DNA of 64,000 bases from Cynocephalus volans (GCF_027409185.1 NC_084469.1:103913835-103977834), one strand, 5' to 3'. Shown: positions 10,548 to 23,580, numbered from the stretch's first letter. Program-made: numbers and translations. Notes: generated from the letters alone by a model not told the origin.

Positions 10548-12880
10548 GGGTTCTTAAGCCTTATAATGCAACCATTGCTAAGGGGAGCCCCTTAATCCTG
10601 ATAACACTGATTTGAGGCTCTCTGGTAGAAAAAATTTATAAGTACCAGGTTAGAGAGGACACGCCTTCTCCCAGAGTATACCCAGTTACCAAAAAACAAA
10701 ACAGGGAAGGGAGAGAAAGAAAAGCAAAAATCTCTGAAGCGTAGGTCCACAGTTTGTCCAGTTGGAAATCCAAATATGTATTGAAAGAATTTACACAACA
10801 AAAAAACATAAAAGGGCACTGCTTGGCTTTTGGGCGTCTACAAAGTAGGCTCTGAATTAATTTTAACATCTGCTGTGATGTATCAATCCACAACCGCCGT
10901 GGGATTAATTAGAGTGCAAGTTACAGTTATACATGGGTATCCCACTAAATTTAATCAGTGTACCCCTGATAATCACAGGGGCATTACTCGAATACAGAAA
11001 TGAATAGAGCCATAACCATCAGGACTATTGTCCTGGCTAAACCCCCGTGGTCAGAGAAGCCATTATCATGCATCTCATAGTAAGCAGGGAAGCTCTGAAA
11101 CCATGAGTAATAAATTGAATTTGAATTAAGTCTTTGGCACTTACAAATTGGCTTGACAAAATGGGACCCACGAATTTTACCCCCTAGTTAAATTAGTTAT
11201 ATGGCCTGATGTAAATTTCACTGGGCCTTGAAGGACTGAAAATTATTACACAAAACCTACTTAGTGAGGGGGTGATTATCCCCATTGCTTCTGTTTTTAA
11301 CAGTCCAGTTTGGCCTGTTCTTAAACTTGGAGAGAGTAAATGGCACCTCACAGTGGATTACCACAGCCTTGCTATTGTGGGCCCACCTATAAAGCCCCGA
11401 TACCCAAAATTGTGGGAATTATCAATGCTGTGCGATCAGCAACTTGTAAGTATTCTGCTGTCACAGATTTGTATAGGTCTGTTCTGTTCAGTGCCTATTT
11501 TAGGAGCCTTAGCTGTGGTTTGCCTTCACCTTTGAAGGGATTTGATACACCTTTACCTGGTTCCCCTCAGGCAACCTCAACATCCTTACCATCACACACT
11601 CTCTTTGCAGGCATGACCTGAACCACATTCACTTTTGTCCAGGAGCACAGGTATGACGTTACATTAATGACATCCTCCTCTAGGGACATTCATTTGACAT
11701 GCATTCAGGACATACAGATATTAAAAAATAAAGAGCTCACAAAAAGTGGATGGGCCATTGCCCCATACCCCACACAGAATGTGAATGGCCCTGACACTTC
11801 AGCTAAGTTCCTGAAAATTATTTGGTGAATGGAGGGCTGCTGTCTCCCTGACGTTGTGAAGGAGTATCTATTGTCTTTCTCACCAGTGCAACGTCTTTAG
11901 TTTCCTTCTATGTTCTGAGGTGACATAGTCCTCCTATACAAAGTTTTCTTAAACCTGTTAACACTGTGACCTGCAAGGTGGTCCTTCTTGAATGGGCACC
12001 CCTACAACAAAGACTGTAGACTCTGTTCTCAAAGTGCCATACAGCAGGCACTCCTGTTAGTGCCCTCAGGGACTCTTTCACCATAGATGCTTTACAACCT
12101 CCTCTCATGCCTCTTACAGTTATCTGTGATGGCCTTAAGTTGTCCATAGGCTTCTGATGCAGGATACTGCCCTCAGCCCCCACTGTATGCCAGTAGAGCT
12201 GCAATTACCACCTTGTACTGGGCAGTCCTGAAATTAGAGGCTCTCACAGGCCCTGAGCATATGACCCTTTACCCAGCTGCCCATTGTGCCTTCGGTCTTG
12301 GAAACAGCTCGGTACAGGTACTGATACCTTGCTATTGTGATGGAGCCAAAGCTTGGCCCTTCAGCACATTCTACCTGCAGGAAGGAGTGTCCTGCCATCT
12401 TCTCAGTCCCTAGCCAAATGCAGTGTTGCAGGAGGAGGTCCCCTCTTCCAGACTCCTTGGCTCCCTTATTGGGATTAACTGAGTGAATGGCAGTGGGAGT
12501 TTATAGACTTTCCAGATGACAGTGCCACAGTCATACATGATGGAGCTCAGTGGAGAGTTTCTGCTTTCCAATCCTTAATTGCAATGTTCCTAATAAAGGA
12601 TGAAAGCCAAATACAGCTAACCAAACATCATAGTTATAGACTTCTGGATGACTAAGAGTCCTTTTTGTTACCCTTTGTGGTAAAAGACCTCTGGGAATCT
12701 TGTCTCTCAATAATCCAAAATAGTAAATCAAGGGAACACATCGTTATAGACACTAAGTCCACAATTCAAGCCTTCAGTGGGACACTCCTTATCTATGCTG
12801 GAGTTGCAGACACCACTGATTGTAACCAAGGCCCTCATTTTGCTTCTCAGATTAGATAGCTAGGCTCTGCAACAAGGTGT
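9400..12880 (+). mobile_element. Broken endogenous retrovirus fossil (LTR-like segment plus pol remnants)
   Basis: An LTR-like segment with a polyadenylation signal occupies about 9400-9720. Reverse transcriptase-like text follows near 11270-11480 and an integrase-core-like stretch near 12720-12850, all on the + strand. It is heavily broken with many breaks. A form II SINE is inserted at 10388-10543. Class III (ERVL-like) is my tentative assignment. It is old, predating the SINE insertion, and sits inside intron 1 of gene A. Both outer limits are approximate. Confidence 0.7.
10388..10543 (+). mobile_element. tRNA-derived SINE, form II
   Basis: It begins 'gggccgagcccgtggcgcac' and ends in a long A tail. 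The direct repeat 'aaatcttgggttctt' flanks both sides. The long pure A tail and well preserved GC-rich arm suggest a young copy. Confidence 0.9.
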
Positions 12881-15772
12881 TGGATGGAACTTTCACCTCT
12901 ATTCCTGGTCTTAGGCTCCTAGAACATCACAATGACTTACTAAGATAAGTTCAAATCAGTTGAATGAAAGATGGTGTGTTTCAGTCATTAGACAGTTTCA
13001 GGAGTGAACTGAAGTATGCATATCATCATCCTTTCTCTTTTCTCTCTTCGATAGACTATGGGTTGTTTTTTTTGTTTTTTTTTTTTAAGAACAATTTTAG
13101 CTTTACTGAAAAACTGGTCAAAAAGTACAGAGTTCCCGCATGACCCCTCTGCCTCACATGGTTTTATTTTTTATATCTTGTATTAATGTAGCACATTGTG
13201 ACACTGTTGAACCAATATTGATGCATTAAAATTCACAATTTATGTTAGCATTGATACCTTGTGTTATACATTCTGTGGATTTTGACAATTTATATCATAC
13301 TATCATTTCTTTACCATGTAGAGTAGTTTCACTGCCCTAAAAATCCCCTGTGCTCCATGTGTTCATTTATCCCTTTGTCCTACCCCCAAATCCCTGGCAA
13401 CAAAAGATATTTTTACTGTTTCATATTTTTGTGTCTTTTCCAGAACATTATATACTTGGAATCTTTATCTTCTTTGATGAGGTGTGTTTTGGATTTTAAC
13501 CATTCCAACAAGTGTGTGGTGATATCTGATTATTTTATTTGCAATTCTCTGACATATGGTGTTGAGGATCTTTTCATATGCATATCTACATATATCTTAT
13601 TTGGTGAGGTATACGTTTAGCTCTTTTGCTCATTTTTAATTGGGTTGTCTTATTATTATTGAGTTTTAAGAGTTATATAAATATATTTGTTGAACTTAAG
13701 AGTTCTTTGGATATTCTTTAAATACCAGACCTTCATAAGTGTTTTGCAGAGAATTTCTCCTACTCTGTGCATTGTCTTTTCATTCTCTTAATATTCTCCT
13801 TTGCACAGTAGCAGTGTTTCATTTTAATGAAGTCAAACTTGGGTTTTCTTTCATGGATCTTGCTTTTGGTGTTGTATCTAAAAATTCATCACCAAACCCA
13901 GGGTCACCTAGATTTTCTCCAATGTTAAATTCTAGTTTTGCTTTTTGTAAAAGGTGTCTAGATTTTATTTATTTGTTTTTTATTTTTTGCATATGGATAT
14001 CCAGTTTTTCCACCATTTGTTGAAAGGATTATCTTTTCCCCTTGAATCACCTTTGGTCCTTTGTCAATGTTCAGTTGACTATACTTGTATTTGTGTGGGT
14101 CTACATGAAAGCAATTGGCTTTGTATATTGACCTTGTGTTCTTCAACTTTACTATATTCTTTTATTCTCTACATAGATGATCATGTTACATGCAACAATG
14201 ACAGTTTAATTTCTTCCTTTCCAATCTGAATACTTTTTATTTCTTTTTATTGTGGCATTGTCTAGGATGTTCAGTATCATGTTGAATAGAAGTGGTGAGA
14301 AGGATCATCCTTGCCTTATTCCTCATTTTCCTGGGACAGCATCTCTTTTCTCACCATTAAGTTGATGTCAGCTGTAGGCATCTTGTATGTGTTCTTTCTC
14401 CAGGAGTTCTCCTTTATTTACTCCTAGTTTTCTCTCTTAAATGCATGTTGAATTTTGTCAAATGCTTTCTCATTTTCATCCCCCCCTTCATTTGTGATAT
14501 TAGTAATTTGTTTTTCCTTTGTTTTTTTTCAGTTAGCTTAACTAGATTTTTATCAATTAATCTTTTGAAAGAACCAGTTTTTGGTTTTGTCGATTTTTCT
14601 GTATTGCTTTCCTGCAACTTCACTTTCTCTTATTATTTTCTTTCTTTGGCTTACTTCGGGTTTAATCTGAACTTCTTTTTCTAATTTCCCAAGGTATATG
14701 CTTTGATAATTGATTGTAGATCTTTCTTACTTTCTTGTGTGTTCAGTGGTGTAGATTACCTCTAGGTACTACTTTTGCTGCATCCCACAAACTTTGGTAA
14801 GTTGAATTTTCATTTCACTAGTTCTAAGTAATTTTTAATTTCTCCTGGAACTTCTTTCATCCATGTGTTAGTTAGAAGTGTGTTGTTTAATCTCCAAGTA
14901 TTTTGAGGTTTTCCCAACTATCTTTTTTTAGATTAATGCCATTGTGGTCTGAGAGCATATTTTGTATGATTTCTGTTCTTACAAATTTGTTAAGGTGTGT
15001 TATATGTCCCACAGTGCAGTATATCTTGGTGAATATTCCAGGTGAACTTGAAAAGAATGTATTCTGTTTCATTGAGTGTTCCATGGATTTGAGTGAAATA
15101 GTGGTGTTCAATTCACCTATGTCCTTCCTGTTTTTTTGCCTGCTGGATCTTTAATTACTGATAGGATAGTGTTGAAGTCTCAGCTGTAGTCAGGGATTTA
15201 TATATTTCTCCTTGCAGTCCTATCAGTTTTTGCCTTGTGTATTTTGTGATTCTATTGTAACCCACATACACACTAAAGATTGCTGTCTTTTTGGATAATT
15301 GACCGCTTTATGATTATGTAATACCCTTATTTACCTCTGTGAGTTTTCCTTGCTCCAAAGTTTGCTTTGTCTAAAATTAATAAAGCTGTGCTGGCTTACC
15401 TTTGATTAATGTAGTGTGGTATATTTTTCTCCATTTCTTGTAATCCAACTGTGTCTTTGTATTTAAAGTGTGTTTTTTGTAGACAACATGTAACTAGATG
15501 GGCTTTTTTTTTTTTTTTTTGTAGACAACAGATAAGTGTTTTTTAATCACCTGTGACAGTTTTTGTCTTTTCATTGTTGTATTTAGACCATTGATGTTTC
15601 TAGTGATTTTTTATATAGTTGGATTAATGTCTACTATATGTTTTCTTGATTTCTATTTGTTGCCCTTGTTCTTTCTTTGATCATTTTTGACTTCTCTTTG
15701 AGCATTTTACCTGATTCCATTTTTTCCCTCTTAGCATGTCAACAATACTTTTTTTTTTAAAAGTGACTTTTA

Positions 15773-15922
15773 GGGCCGAGCCTGTGGCGCACTCGAGAGA
15801 GTGTGGTGCTGGGAGTGCAGTGACGCTCCCGCCATGGGTTCGGATCCTATATAGGAATGGCCGGTGCACTCACTGGCTGAGTACCGGTCACGAAAAAGAC
15901 AAAAAAATAAAATAAAATAAAA
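15773..15922 (+). mobile_element. tRNA-derived SINE, form II
   Basis: It starts 'gggccgagcctgtggcgcac' and ends with an A-rich (aaaat)n tail. The direct repeat 'aaaagtgacttttA' flanks it. It is nested in the L1 fragment. Confidence 0.88.
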
Positions 15923-15940
15923 GTGACTTTTATTCTGGTT

Positions 15941-16043
15941 TTTTTGGGGGGGTTGGGGGACAGCTGGCTGGAACGGAGATCCAAACCCTTGACCTTACAA
16001 GGACAAGGCTGTGCTCTAACCAACTGAGCTAAACTGACTAGCC
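15941..16043 (-). mobile_element. tRNA-derived SINE, single-unit form
   Basis: Antisense tRNA-like unit with 'gatccaaacccttgacctta' and 'ctaaccaactgagct', which are the reversed box B and box A regions. It has diverged more than the dimeric copies, so it is probably older. Confidence 0.8.
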
Positions 16044-16600
16044 TATAGTACATTTTTTAAATTACTACTTTGGTGGTTTCCCTTGAGTTTGCAGTATACA
16101 ATTATAAGTATCTCAAGTTCTGTTTCTAGCAGTGCTGGACCACTCCACTGTTTGTGCGAGTACCTCATAGCGGTATTCCTGATTCCTCTCTCCCTGTCCC
16201 TTATAACAGTGCTGTCATTCATTTCATTTATCCATAAGCTTTAATTATTGAATACATTGAAGCTGTTATTATTTTGAGCAAACTGTTATCTGTTACAGTA
16301 GTTAAGAAGAAAAATGATTTTGTTTTACTTTCATTTATGGCTTGTCTAACATTGTACCATCCTTTATCATTTACCATCTTTCTGATAATTTTTTCTTTTT
16401 ACCATTTCTTGCAAAGCACGTGTACTGGTGATGAATTCCTTTAGTTTTTGTTTGTCTCAGAAAGTATTTCTTTCATCCTCATTTGAAGGATAATTTTGCA
16501 TGACACAACTCTGGGTGTTTTTTCTTAAATGCACTTTAAATATTTTAATCTACTCTGTCCTTGCTTGCATGATTTCTGAAAAGAAGTTCAATTCAGTTCC

Positions 16601-16693
16601 TTTTGTGTGTGTGTGGCTGGCTGATATGAGGATCCAAACCTTTGACCTTGGTGTTATCAACACCACGCTTGAGTAAGCTAACTGGCCAGCCCT
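16601..16693 (-). mobile_element. tRNA-derived SINE, single-unit form
   Basis: Antisense tRNA-like unit ending 'agctaactggccagccc'. The anticodon arm text 'ggtgttatcaacacc' is the tRNA-Ile-like form. Confidence 0.8.
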
Positions 16694-16699
16694 AGTCAA

Positions 16700-17345
16700 A
16701 TTTAATTCTTATCCTGTTCTTTAGAGTGGCTGGTTGGGAATTACTTTCTTCTCAAATTGGAGAAAGGGCATTTTATGCTCTCTTGGAGGAAACCTCTGCT
16801 GAGAACTCTTTATATATTTTATAATGGGTAAAATCACCATCAAATTATTGTGAACTTCTAATGAACTCCCTTGTAAATTGCAAATTAACCTGTTTCTCAA
16901 GGTCAGCAAGGCCCAGTATACACTGCAATGGTTCTGCTGGAAAGAGTTCTGGCATTTTATCCTCTCAGGATGTGTGTGTAAGTGTGCTAAAAATTGGCAG
17001 GAAGTAGTCCTGAGGCTTGGAAGTACAGGGTTTGTGTGGAGATCTAAGTTTTCATGCCTTTTTCCTCGTGCCTGAGCTCTAACTTCCCTGTAACTTAATA
17101 GCTCCATGAAATAGGACAGAGTGAAAAAGGAAAAACTGAGTCTGTGATAAATGTTACACAAACAAATTTAAATGAATACTTCTCCAAAAGAGAAATTTTG
17201 ATTTAGTCAGCTGGATCTGACTACCTCTAATGTCCCGTAGTACTTCAGGACAATGTGGTCAGCTGGTTCTTGTTACAAGTTTGATTTCCACGGGCCTCCA
17301 GGCTTCTCATGTTTGATGTTCTTCAGTGTGTTATTCATTCAAGTG
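16700..17345 (+). repeat. Conserved 5' intron block of gene A, paralogous to B and C
   Basis: Read in reverse, 38560-39060 and 63495-63760 match this block. Shared text includes 'cttctccaaa', 'cagctggatctgactacc', 'catgcctttttcc', 'ctgagctctaacttcc' and 'gacagagtgaaaaagg'. It lies 0.4-1 kb upstream of the KRAB-A exon in all three genes. No exon signal is seen in it; it marks shared descent of the three loci. Confidence 0.7.
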
Positions 17346-17688
17346 TTATCCTGATTTGACCTTGTATTTCATGGAATGTTGAGTGCTATGGTGTGTAATA
17401 AGGAAAGAGATGAAAGAGTATTTCCTATAAGGAATTGATGGTCTTAAAATGAAAATATTCTTTTGTTTTGTATAGCATTTCTCTAACTCCTCCAAGGTGC
17501 TCTGGACCTGCCATTGGAGAGCAATAAGACTTGAGATGATTACAGAGAAAATGTAGAGATAGTTGCTGTTAAATTTAGGAGGAGGAAGTGAGTGTGGACA
17601 GAGAGTAAGAATTCTGATGACCAAAACCATAGAATAAATCTTTAGCGAGCACATAATCGTATATGAACATCTTATGAATTGAGTGTAG

Positions 17689-17901
<213 letters not shown>

Positions 17902-18074
17902 TAACAATTTACAACATTTTTGGTCATCATTTCTATTCCAGGATTTGGAATGTGAAAAGGCAGTACTTTGTAAATAAGCCATACTTAGTCACAGCTTATC
18001 GTGGACCTAGACTCTAATAAGTTTTTCTGTACTTTCTAATAATTTGTGATGATTTTTCTGGGTTTGTATTTTAG

Positions 18075-18135
18075 GAAAAAATCAGAAAGACCAGAACATT
18101 GAAGATAAGTACAAAAACCAGGGGAGAAATCTCAG
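18075..18135 (+). CDS. KRAB-b/C-type exon of zinc finger gene A
   Basis: The exon lies between 'gtattttag' and 'gtgagt' and is 61 bp. Spliced to KRAB-A it continues GKNQKDQNIEDKYKNQGRNL, the short KRAB tail of the ZNF44/ZNF443/ZNF700 subgroup (family form GKKWEDQNIEDQYKN). Usual tryptophan of the KW motif is N-Q here. It ends with two bases of a codon (AG), so the finger exon must supply one base first. Both splice sites look good. Confidence 0.88.
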
Positions 18136-18251
18136 GTGAGTCACACCTCACAAGTGAAAGCAGTGTTCCGGGAGAAAAATCTTACTATGTCATAAATTTT
18201 TAAAAACAAGCAAACAAAAGAAACACATCCTTAAATTTATTTATCCTTACT

Positions 18252-18345
18252 AAAATACAAGAGGTCTTCAAAAAGTTAATGAAAAGATTTATATTATCTT
18301 TTAATTCTGATTTTCCACAAAGTTTTTGAAGTACAATCATATTAA
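18252..18345 (+). mobile_element. Short palindromic mariner-derived element (MITE)
   Basis: The stretch runs from 'gaggtcttcaaaaagttaat' to its imperfect reverse complement 'cacaaagtttttgaagtac'. The ends match the 5' end of the mariner at 1703 and a sister copy at 63810. It lies in the short intron before the finger exon, very close to where the finger exon acceptor should be. Confidence 0.75.
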
Positions 18346-18570
18346 CCCAAAGTGTTTTCTTAAATATGGCATAAATGCTCAGTGTTTGAGAAGAAGTTCA
18401 CTTGGAAACAGTATTTAAAAATCCATGTATGAATATCACTGTGTTCATATTAGCTGTGCCTGAGCCCTCTTACAGAGAATTCAGTATATTTACATTGAAG
18501 CAATTTAGACAGGACATAAAACCTATACTTTCCCTGAAAGTGAAAAAAAGACATTCTAATATCAAAAAGT

Positions 18571-19509
18571 GTGTGTGTAAAAGTCTTCATTCCTTACTCA
18601 TTCTTTAATAGGCACATCAAACTTCACACTGGACACAAACCATATAAGTGTCAGGAATATGGAAAGAAGCCATATAAATGTAAAGAATGTGGGAAAGCCT
18701 TCAGTTATCTTCAGTGTTTTAAAAAACATGAAAGGATACACAGTGGAGAAATACCCTATAAATGTAAGAAATATGGGAAAGCATTCAGTTATCAACCTTC
18801 TTTCCAAATACATGGGAGGACTCAAACTGGAGAGAAACCCTATGAATGTAAAAAATGTATAAAAGCATTCCTGTATCAGAACACCACTCAAAGACATGAA
18901 AAGTCTCATACTGGAGAAAAACCTTACAAATGTAAGGAATGTGGGAAAACCTACATGTCTCGTCTAGGTTTACAAGCACATGGAAGAACTCACACTGGAG
19001 AGAAACCCTATAAATGTAAAGAATGTGGAAAAGCATTCCTGTATCTCTACTCTGCTCAAAGACACGAAAAGACTCATACTGGAGAGAAGCCTTACAAATG
19101 TAAGGAATGTGGGAAAGCCTTCATGTCTCGTCCAGGTTTGCAAGCTCATGAAAGCACTCACAGTGGAGAGAAACCCTATAAATGTAAAAAATGTGGAAAA
19201 GCTTTCCTGTATCACAACTCTGCTCAAAGACATGAAAAGACTCATACTGGAGAGAAGCCTTACAAATGTAAGGAATGTGGGAAAGCCTTCCATTATCGCC
19301 ATTCTGCTCAAATACATGAAAGGACTCACACTGCACGGAAATGCTATGATTGTAAACAGTGTGGGAAAACCTACATGTCTCCTCTAAGTTTGCAAATACA
19401 TGGAAGAACTCACAGTGGGGAGAAACCCTATGAGTGTAAACATTGTGAGAAAACCTTCATTTATCAGCAGTCTGTTAGAAAACATGAAAGGACTCATATT
19501 GAAGATTAA
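18571..19509 (+). CDS. C2H2 finger array exon of KRAB zinc finger gene A
   Basis: This open frame encodes a DNA-binding array. Residues 1-34 hold a decayed leading unit and the [14 protein letters not shown] linker typical of this subgroup. Ten C2H2 units follow at 28-residue spacing; the second has lost a Cys and a His (KKYG, GRTQ), leaving nine complete. Linkers are mostly HTGEKPY. Units alternate between an LY..SAQRHEK type and an MSR..LQAH type, a 168 bp module repeated along the array. The first codon used here is GTG, so it is not a true start; translation should enter by splicing from 18135. No good acceptor is visible: the only in-frame one is a weak 'aaaaag' before 18570. The ORF ends after THIED, where an extra base relative to the normal HTGEKP linker creates a stop. 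Resembles human 19p13.2 ZNFs; no exact orthologue claimed. Confidence 0.85.
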   Translation: MCVKVFIPYSFFNRHIKLHTGHKPYKCQEYGKKPYKCKECGKAFSYLQCFKKHERIHSGEIPYKCKKYGKAFSYQPSFQIHGRTQTGEKPYECKKCIKAFLYQNTTQRHEKSHTGEKPYKCKECGKTYMSRLGLQAHGRTHTGEKPYKCKECGKAFLYLYSAQRHEKTHTGEKPYKCKECGKAFMSRPGLQAHESTHSGEKPYKCKKCGKAFLYHNSAQRHEKTHTGEKPYKCKECGKAFHYRHSAQIHERTHTARKCYDCKQCGKTYMSPLSLQIHGRTHSGEKPYECKHCEKTFIYQQSVRKHERTHIED

Positions 19510-19790
<281 letters not shown>

Positions 19791-19869
19791 TTTTCATTTT
19801 CAACAACTATTTTTCGATTTATATGGAATTCACACTGGACAGAAGTTGTATACATGTAAATAGTATGGG

Positions 19870-20400
19870 AGGGCCTGATAAAAATTTGTGTATAATGCTC
19901 CAAAGATTTTACAACGTGAAAAAAATGTTATAAAGTTATAAATGTGTTATCTTTATCAGTACCACATTCTTAAAATGTATCTCTGCACTATGTATTTCTG
20001 CTTCCTACTTTCATAAATGAACGTTGAGGTGAAATTCTTCTGTAAGAACTCTAAGCAATAGTACAGAGGTATTTGTAGGTAGTGTGTTTCTACTTAAATC
20101 AGTTATAGTTTTTGTCTTTCCATTTTGAAGTCTCTTGAGTCTTTGAGTGAATTGCAGTGTATTTCTGATACACAAGCAGGTTTAATTTTTATATATTTTT
20201 TGAAGTAGTTGTGTAAGAGGCCATTGAAAAATGATAGTTTGGTATTTGTTGGGAGTTTCCCACTGGCATTCTGTGTCAGGTATTGGATATCACTTACCCA
20301 TTATATATAGTTCACCGTTTTTATGAGAAAAGCTTTTTTCTTCTTGGCCAGGAGAGCCTTATTTTATTTTCTGTGCTAACAAATAGTTGACATAAATTTT
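19870..20400 (+). other. 3' UTR/flank of gene A
   Basis: The block is shared with 1062-1702 (gene 0) and 25700-26060. It is A/T-rich and lacks coding potential. Its conservation across three loci identifies it as the ancestral 3' untranslated region. Confidence 0.65.
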
Positions 20401-21320
20401 GAAGTACTTGTATGCCACCTTCATCATACAATATAGTCTTATGTGAGTTATTATCTTCATATTTTGCCTTTTGCCCTTTGTCATCCTTTCAGGGATATGG
20501 ATAATAGACTTTAATTTGTAAGGTCTGTAATAGGATAATAAAATTTATATTGGAGTCAGTCCTCCTGGATTGTGTTATATCAACATGTGTAATGTGAACT
20601 AAATTTTCCAGGATTGATTTCCTCTGTGTTTATATGTTAGAATTCACCAGTAGCCTAACTTGCAGGAGAGTTGGAATGCAGAACTGAAAAAGATACTTGT
20701 CAGATTTTGAACTCACCATAAAGGGAGATGGACAGATAATGAAAGGACTTCATGGACACTTGCTTTTTGTGTGTTTTCCTGATATTTTGCCCTGCTAATC
20801 AAGAGTATCCTCAAAACATCACCATCTACTTGATTTCCATTTTCTCAAAGGTTTATTTGGCTTCTGCAGATGTCTCCACAAACTTCGTATGAAAGATCCA
20901 TCCACAGTTTGGATTTTCTTGCAAGGCCTCATCTGTCCTTTGGGCAACTAGTTCATACTGTTAAGGTTGGGAGAATTTTTGGTTGCTCTGACTCCCTGCT
21001 CCTATAGATTATATTCAAATAAGGTTTAATTTGTATAGTAAACACCTTGTTCTGTTAATATTGGTAAGGACTTACGTGTTCCAGATTCCACCATGACAGG
21101 TGCAGCGGTGCAGTCACAACCACGTGGATGTTTGTTTCTTTATTGTGTTTTACAGTGACTTTTCTGACACAGTCTTTCCATGTGAGAATGAGAACTTCCT
21201 TATGTCAGGAAGATTGTGGGAGTTTCCAGTTACAGCTGAATGTCATCCCTCAGTACATTCTCAATTATGTTTGTATGTGATTAAAACAATGCATATTGTT
21301 GTTGTTAAGCAAAAGCTTCT
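20401..21320. other. 3' flank of gene A, nothing recognised
   Basis: No gene or complete repeat is recognised. A segment near 20800-20950 resembles decayed repeat text, but no family can be named. Confidence 0.45.
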
Positions 21321-21333
21321 GTAGACGTTTCTT

Positions 21334-21516
21334 TTTTATTATTATTTTTTTTATTTTTTAAAAAGATGACCAGTAAGGGGATCTTAATCCTTGGCTTGGT
21401 GTTGTCAGCACCATGCTCACCCAGTGAGCCAACCAGCCATCCCTATATGGGATCCGAACCCATGGCCTTGGTGTTATCAGCACCACACTCTCCCGAGTGA
21501 GCCATGGGCCAGCCCC
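21334..21516 (-). mobile_element. tRNA-derived SINE, dimeric form
   Basis: Two antisense tRNA-like units in tandem (reversed anticodon arms 'ggtgttgtcagcacc' and 'ggtgttatcagcacc') end at 'gggccagcccc'. The direct repeat 'tgtagacgtttctt' flanks it. Confidence 0.9.
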
Positions 21517-21741
21517 TGTAGACGTTTCTTAGAAATATTTTATTAACTATTTTCAAACACATTTCTACTGACAAATATTATTGTCTTTTCCGTATCCTGA
21601 GAAAATATATTAAATAACCCATTGTAATCATTTTTAGGACAACTTTGTAATTTTGTCAAGTTATTCGTTATACATTGAGTCCATCTTCCTGTGTGCATAT
21701 AATTCATGTGTTTTTTCCTTCACATTTTTTTTCTTTTATGG

Positions 21742-22192
21742 TGTATTAGTTTTGTCTCTTAGGACAGAATACCTAAAACTGTGTAATTTGTAACAAAAGA
21801 AAATTTATATCTTACATCTTTGGAGGCTGGGACGTTCAAGGTCAAGGGGGCACATCTGGTGAGGGTCTTCTTGGTGGGGACTTTTCACAGAGTCCCATAG
21901 TCTTACATGCTGTCACATAGCAAGGGCTGAGCAAGAGCACTTTTCCACATATTTTCCTTCTCTACTTATAAAGCCCCCAGTCTATTCCCTGTTAACTACT
22001 TAGACCATTAACCCACTAATTCATAAATGGCTTAATCCATTTATGAGGGCAGAGCCCTCATGATCCACTCACCTACCAAAGGCTCCACCTTTCAAATATT
22101 ATAGTCTGGTTTCTTACCCTCTTAATACTGTTAAAATGGGGATCAAAACAAACATCAATGAGTTTTGGGGAGGCATTCAAACCATAGAATAC
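21742..22192 (-). mobile_element. MaLR LTR fossil (MST-like)
   Basis: A solo LTR of the mammalian MaLR group, best matching MST-type consensus in antisense (e.g. 'gagggcagagccctcatga'). It is old and broken as expected of a fossil. Confidence 0.7.
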
Positions 22193-22199
22193 GGTAACA

Positions 22200-22980
22200 G
22201 TTTTTGTCATGAAACTTATCTCTCATTCATTCATAGTACAAAAAAGTTAAATCATACTTTTGTCAATGCTGTTTTGCCAAAGATCCATCAGGATCACACA
22301 TGTTTCAAAGAGTGAGGTGTAATGAGTTGTAATACGTATGACCACAAACCATAAGTGACTGAGTTTGCAGTAAGAGGGTGCTCAAAAGGACTTCTGAAGT
22401 ATTTGGGTTTGTATTAGGTGATTTTATTTCCATACAAAGGAAGTGACATGTTTCTGTGTATCGGATGATGTGAAGTGAACCTAATACTATTTTTGGTAGT
22501 CTTAATTTTATCTAGGAGGCAGAAAGAATGGAGTGAGCTAAACCTAATTTATAGGAAGCATCAGTTTGTCATATTAGGACATTTCGGTCATTTTTTAGGG
22601 TCTAGAGTCTATTTTCTTTTAGATTTTTAGAGACATGGTTACAGAATGCCCTTGTTTTTGTCTGTATCCATCATGGTTGCTGAGTAACTTTGATGATGAA
22701 GGTGTGTGACATTTTTCAACAGGATAACACTTGGCCTTCCATCAAGTGTGAGGCCAGCTCTCAGTCTTCTAGAAAAACTTTTACTTTTCTTATTATTTAA
22801 ACACTGAAATATTTCCTATTTGTATTGGACACTTTTTCATAAAGTAGCTCAGTTAAAATACATAAATACACTTACTCCTTAGCATGTTTAAAATCTTTTA
22901 CGAGTCAACTGAGGCCTGCAAGTTTTGGTAAACTGTCAGAACACAAACCTAGCAAGAAGCAACACAGTATTAATATTCCA
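22200..22980. other. Intergenic, nothing recognised
   Basis: A/T-rich unique sequence between two MaLR LTRs. No coding or repeat call can be supported. Confidence 0.4.
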
Positions 22981-22982
22981 GT

Positions 22983-23219
22983 TGATGGAGTTTGGATGTG
23001 TTGTCCCCTCCAAAAGTCATGTGGAAATTTGATCTCCAATGTGGCAGTGCTGGAAACTGATTTGAGTCATGGGGGTGGATGCCTCATGAACGGATTAATG
23101 CTCTCCCTGGGGGAGGAGGGGTAGTGAGTGAGTTCTCGTTCTATTCCCACGAGAGCTGATTGTTTAAAGGACCCTGGCACTTCTTCCCTCTCTCCCTCTC
23201 TCCCTCTCTCCCTCTCTCC

Positions 23220-23250
<31 letters not shown>

Positions 23251-23462
23251 GCTCTCTCGCTCTCGCTCTCGCTCTCTCACTTCCATACCATGTGATCTGC
23301 TTGTACCCGCTGGCTGCCTGCCACTTTCTGCCATGAATAGAAGCAGGCTGAGGCCCATGCCAGATGCAGCTGTCCCAGAATCGTAAGCCAAATAAACCTC
23401 TTTTCCTTATAAATTACCCAGTCTTGGGTATTTCTGTTATAGCAATACAAACGGACTAATAC
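22983..23462 (+). mobile_element. MaLR LTR fossil (MST/THE1-like)
   Basis: A solo LTR of the MaLR group in + orientation, with a polyadenylation signal near 23390 and a (ccctct)n expansion inside it. A close relative lies at 45428-45772. Old fossil. Confidence 0.75.
23184..23276. repeat. (CCCTCT)n/(CT)n/(CTCTCG)n microsatellite
   Basis: About 90 bp of pure pyrimidine repeats with CG-containing variants at the 3' side. It grew inside the MaLR LTR; the related LTR at 45428 has a C-run in this place. The reverse strand gives an artefactual Arg-Glu-rich frame. Confidence 0.95.
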
Positions 23463-23580
23463 GCCAGTCAAGTCTTTCTTACTCAGAGTCTATGTTCTTA
23501 TTGCTAACTATTCCACATCCTTCATATACCAGGCATTGTAGATTCAAAACTTACACAACTAATCACAAATAGTCAAGACA

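Larger units (their letters stand above)
13085..16600 (-). mobile_element. Large old L1 fragment
   Basis: Read on the - strand this is an L1 3' region followed upstream by ORF2-type text. Recognisable antisense phrases include 'tttgctttgtctaaaatta' near 15360, 'ggacagcatctcttttctc' near 14334, 'tcccaactatctttttttag' near 14912, and 'aaccaatattgatgcatta' near 13211. Frames are broken throughout. Two SINEs are inserted at 15773 and 15941. The region from 16050 is less certain L1 (possibly 5' or HAL1-like). It lies in intron 1 of gene A. Confidence 0.8.

Noticed and set aside
18858-19330. Regular short repeats resembling a CRISPR-like array
   Set aside because: The periodicity is 84/168 bp coding finger repeats; CRISPR is not expected in a mammal.
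18598-19387. Antisense and shifted frames over the finger array of gene A (up to 135 codons)
   Set aside because: They are shadows of the 84 bp finger repeat with recurring residues such as THFL or MNVRNVGK, a known artefact.
23164-23391. Arg-Glu-Ser-rich - strand frame
   Set aside because: It is a translation of the pyrimidine microsatellite inside an LTR.
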